Assembly: GCA_046541415.1 (NCBI GenBank)
Contig: JBKHDI010000040.1
Span: forward strand, 1 to 33,313
Source: CAZOVB01 sp046541415
GTDB lineage: Bacteria > Planctomycetota > Phycisphaerae > SM23-33
Direction of reading: 5' to 3'
Length of the DNA stretch: 33,313 nt
The notes beneath the pieces were generated by a model. That model was not told the origin of the DNA and searched no databases. It saw nothing but the letters and a program-made list of their open reading frames with translations. Shown piece by piece: positions 32,151-33,313 of this stretch. Each line of letters begins with the position of its first letter. The stretch's first letter is position 1. The position numbers were made by a program, and so were the translations under genes.

Positions 32151-33137
32151 TTACTCCCTCCGGTAGTTCTCCACGGCTGCGGCCAACTCGGCGGCGATAT
32201 CCTCCGCCAGTTCCGCCGGTTCGATCACCCGCGCGAAACGCCCGAAACCCAGCACCCAACGCTTGAACTCCACCGTGTTGTCCAGGCGGAAACGACAGGT
32301 CAGGCCCTCCTCATCCTCATCGCAGATCTCCTGCGTATCGTGCCACGTCTGCTCGCGGACGTTGGTGGCCGCCCAGCCGGTGAAACGCACGCGGATGTCT
32401 CGACGGGCCGAGGGGCCGAAAATGCCGAACGACCCCGCCGTATGCGACGCCAGCGAGAAGCCCTCCGGCTTGGTAAACGACTTGCCCGTCGGGTGGACCG
32501 ACTCCAGCCGCGAGACCTTCAACGTGCGGACCTCGTCGTACTCGGCCAGGTAGCCGATGCAGTACAGCGAGGCCGAAAGAAGCACCATCCCGTACGGGTG
32601 CAGCAGCGAAACGACCGACCTGCCCTGGCTGGCCGAGTTGTACTCCACCCGGACGATCCGCCTGTCGAGGATCGCCTCGTTAAGCGTGCGGATCTGCTCG
32701 GCCATCCCCGTGTAGTCCTCACGGGCGAGGTTCTTGATCAGAAACGCCTCGTCCAGGCCCGCAAAATAGTTCAGCGCCTCGGCCGGGAGGATCGCCTTGA
32801 TCTTCTCGATCGCCGTGGCCACGCCGTCGCCGAAGGGCGTCCCGGCCAGCGGTTCCAGCAACTGCTGGGACAGATACAGGCTCAGCATCTCCGGCAGCGA
32901 CAACTGGAGCTTCTCGGACTCGATGAAATGGCCGGCCAGCTTCCAGTACCGCTTGCCGAAGTCCCGCTGCTCGTAGCGGATCGGGAAGAGGTCCTTGAGC
33001 GTATCGAGGTCTCGCTGGACCGTCCGTCGCGTGCATTCCAGCCGCCGGGCCAGCTCGTGCTGGTCGAGCCCGAACCGGTGTGCCTGCAATGTCTTGAGCA
33101 GCTCCCACTGCCTGAACAGCGTCTCGCCTCTGGCCAT
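32151..33137 (-). CDS. HTH plus WYL-domain transcriptional regulator
   Basis: The 328-residue regulator has an N-terminal winged HTH of DeoR/HTH_11 type (about 8-60, with LDQHELARRLECTRRTVQRDL), a WYL domain (about 140-215) and a C-terminal WCX-like region (about 235-320). The WYL tripeptide position reads LYCIGYLAEYD (191-201), and KVSRLESV is the conserved following strand. WYL domains sense ligands such as nucleic acids or nucleotides in studied cases; many family members regulate neighbouring genes. ATG 33137 is preferred (GGAG 9 bp upstream) over longer in-frame openings to 33293, which would run over the -10. It lies directly upstream of the lyase operon on the same strand. Confidence 0.88.
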   Translation of the reverse strand: MARGETLFRQWELLKTLQAHRFGLDQHELARRLECTRRTVQRDLDTLKDLFPIRYEQRDFGKRYWKLAGHFIESEKLQLSLPEMLSLYLSQQLLEPLAGTPFGDGVATAIEKIKAILPAEALNYFAGLDEAFLIKNLAREDYTGMAEQIRTLNEAILDRRIVRVEYNSASQGRSVVSLLHPYGMVLLSASLYCIGYLAEYDEVRTLKVSRLESVHPTGKSFTKPEGFSLASHTAGSFGIFGPSARRDIRVRFTGWAATNVREQTWHDTQEICDEDEEGLTCRFRLDNTVEFKRWVLGFGRFARVIEPAELAEDIAAELAAAVENYRRE

Positions 33138-33178
33138 CCGTGAAATCTCCCTGTAATCCACCTGAAACGTGCTCCGCC

Positions 33179-33184
33179 ATTGTA
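33179..33184 (-). promoter_or_regulatory. -10 element of the WYL regulator gene
   Basis: TACAAT reads leftward from 33184 to 33179, within TTGTACAAT. Transcription would begin near 33172, 35 nt upstream of the ATG. No good -35 was found. The remaining bases to 33313 show nothing recognisable. Confidence 0.5.
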
Positions 33185-33313
33185 CAACCTCGCATCGCCG
33201 CCCGCCACCGTCGGCAAGATTCACAACCGGGATCAGCTCCGCGGGTGCCACGCCCGCTTGACGGCCGTGCCGATCACCGCACGCCCCGCCCATGGTCAGC
33301 GCGGAACGCCCAA

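Noticed and set aside
1..33313. CRISPR arrays, tRNA or rRNA genes, insertion sequences
   Set aside because: No regularly spaced repeats, cloverleaf-type sequences or transposase motifs were noticed on reading either strand; a covariance-model search was not possible.

Overview
The window is GC-rich, densely coded bacterial DNA with tight operons (many 4-bp ATGA overlaps) and SD-type ribosome sites. Promoters are recognisable mainly by their -10 hexamers (TAGACT, TATACT, TATAGT, TACAAT). The mix of an operon-encoded NHEJ system with two Ku proteins, secreted heparinase-type lyases, a WYL regulator, a Nif11-like peptide and a YbhGFSR-type exporter would fit a free-living Gram-negative, possibly a planctomycete (Phycisphaerae-like). 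That assignment is inference; no rRNA or marker gene is present.

Layout, left to right. (1) 54-3855: a two-gene heterodimeric ABC exporter with an intrinsic terminator. (2) 3908-5922: a stand-alone Nif11-like small peptide gene, then a leaderless TatD-family hydrolase overlapping a TcdA-type tRNA t6A dehydratase. (3) 5923-11408: a phage-like regulatory island. It has a leftward LexA/CI-type (S24) repressor carrying three HTH-like segments, an AT-rich divergent control region with repeated GTTAA(C/T) boxes, and a rightward six-gene operon. That operon encodes an unknown protein, a zinc/HTH protein, a zinc/sigma-like protein, a ParB-like protein, an ABC ATPase fused to a GNAT acetyltransferase domain (COG2401 type), and an HTH protein resembling a phage terminase small subunit. 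No integrase, large terminase, capsid or tail genes accompany it. (4) 11420-14070: a dynamin-like GTPase with a small membrane protein, closed by a strong hairpin. (5) 14193-19389: a complete YbhG/F/S/R-like efflux operon. (6) 19397-25342, leftward: a radical SAM/SPASM protein fused to an unknown C-terminal region, preceded by a four-gene NHEJ operon (Ku-A, zinc-ribbon DNA ligase, Ku-B, LigD-type polymerase). (7) 25445-26854: an MFS transporter divergent from the NHEJ operon. (8) 26873-33184, leftward: two secreted heparinase II/III-like proteins, preceded by a WYL-domain regulator gene.

The best candidates for something undescribed are the ParB plus ABC-GNAT island, which could be a domesticated prophage module and possibly a DNA-modifying system; the two-Ku NHEJ operon with a zinc-finger ligase; and the radical SAM fusion with an internal signal-like segment. 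No tRNA, rRNA, CRISPR array, insertion sequence or transposase was recognised.
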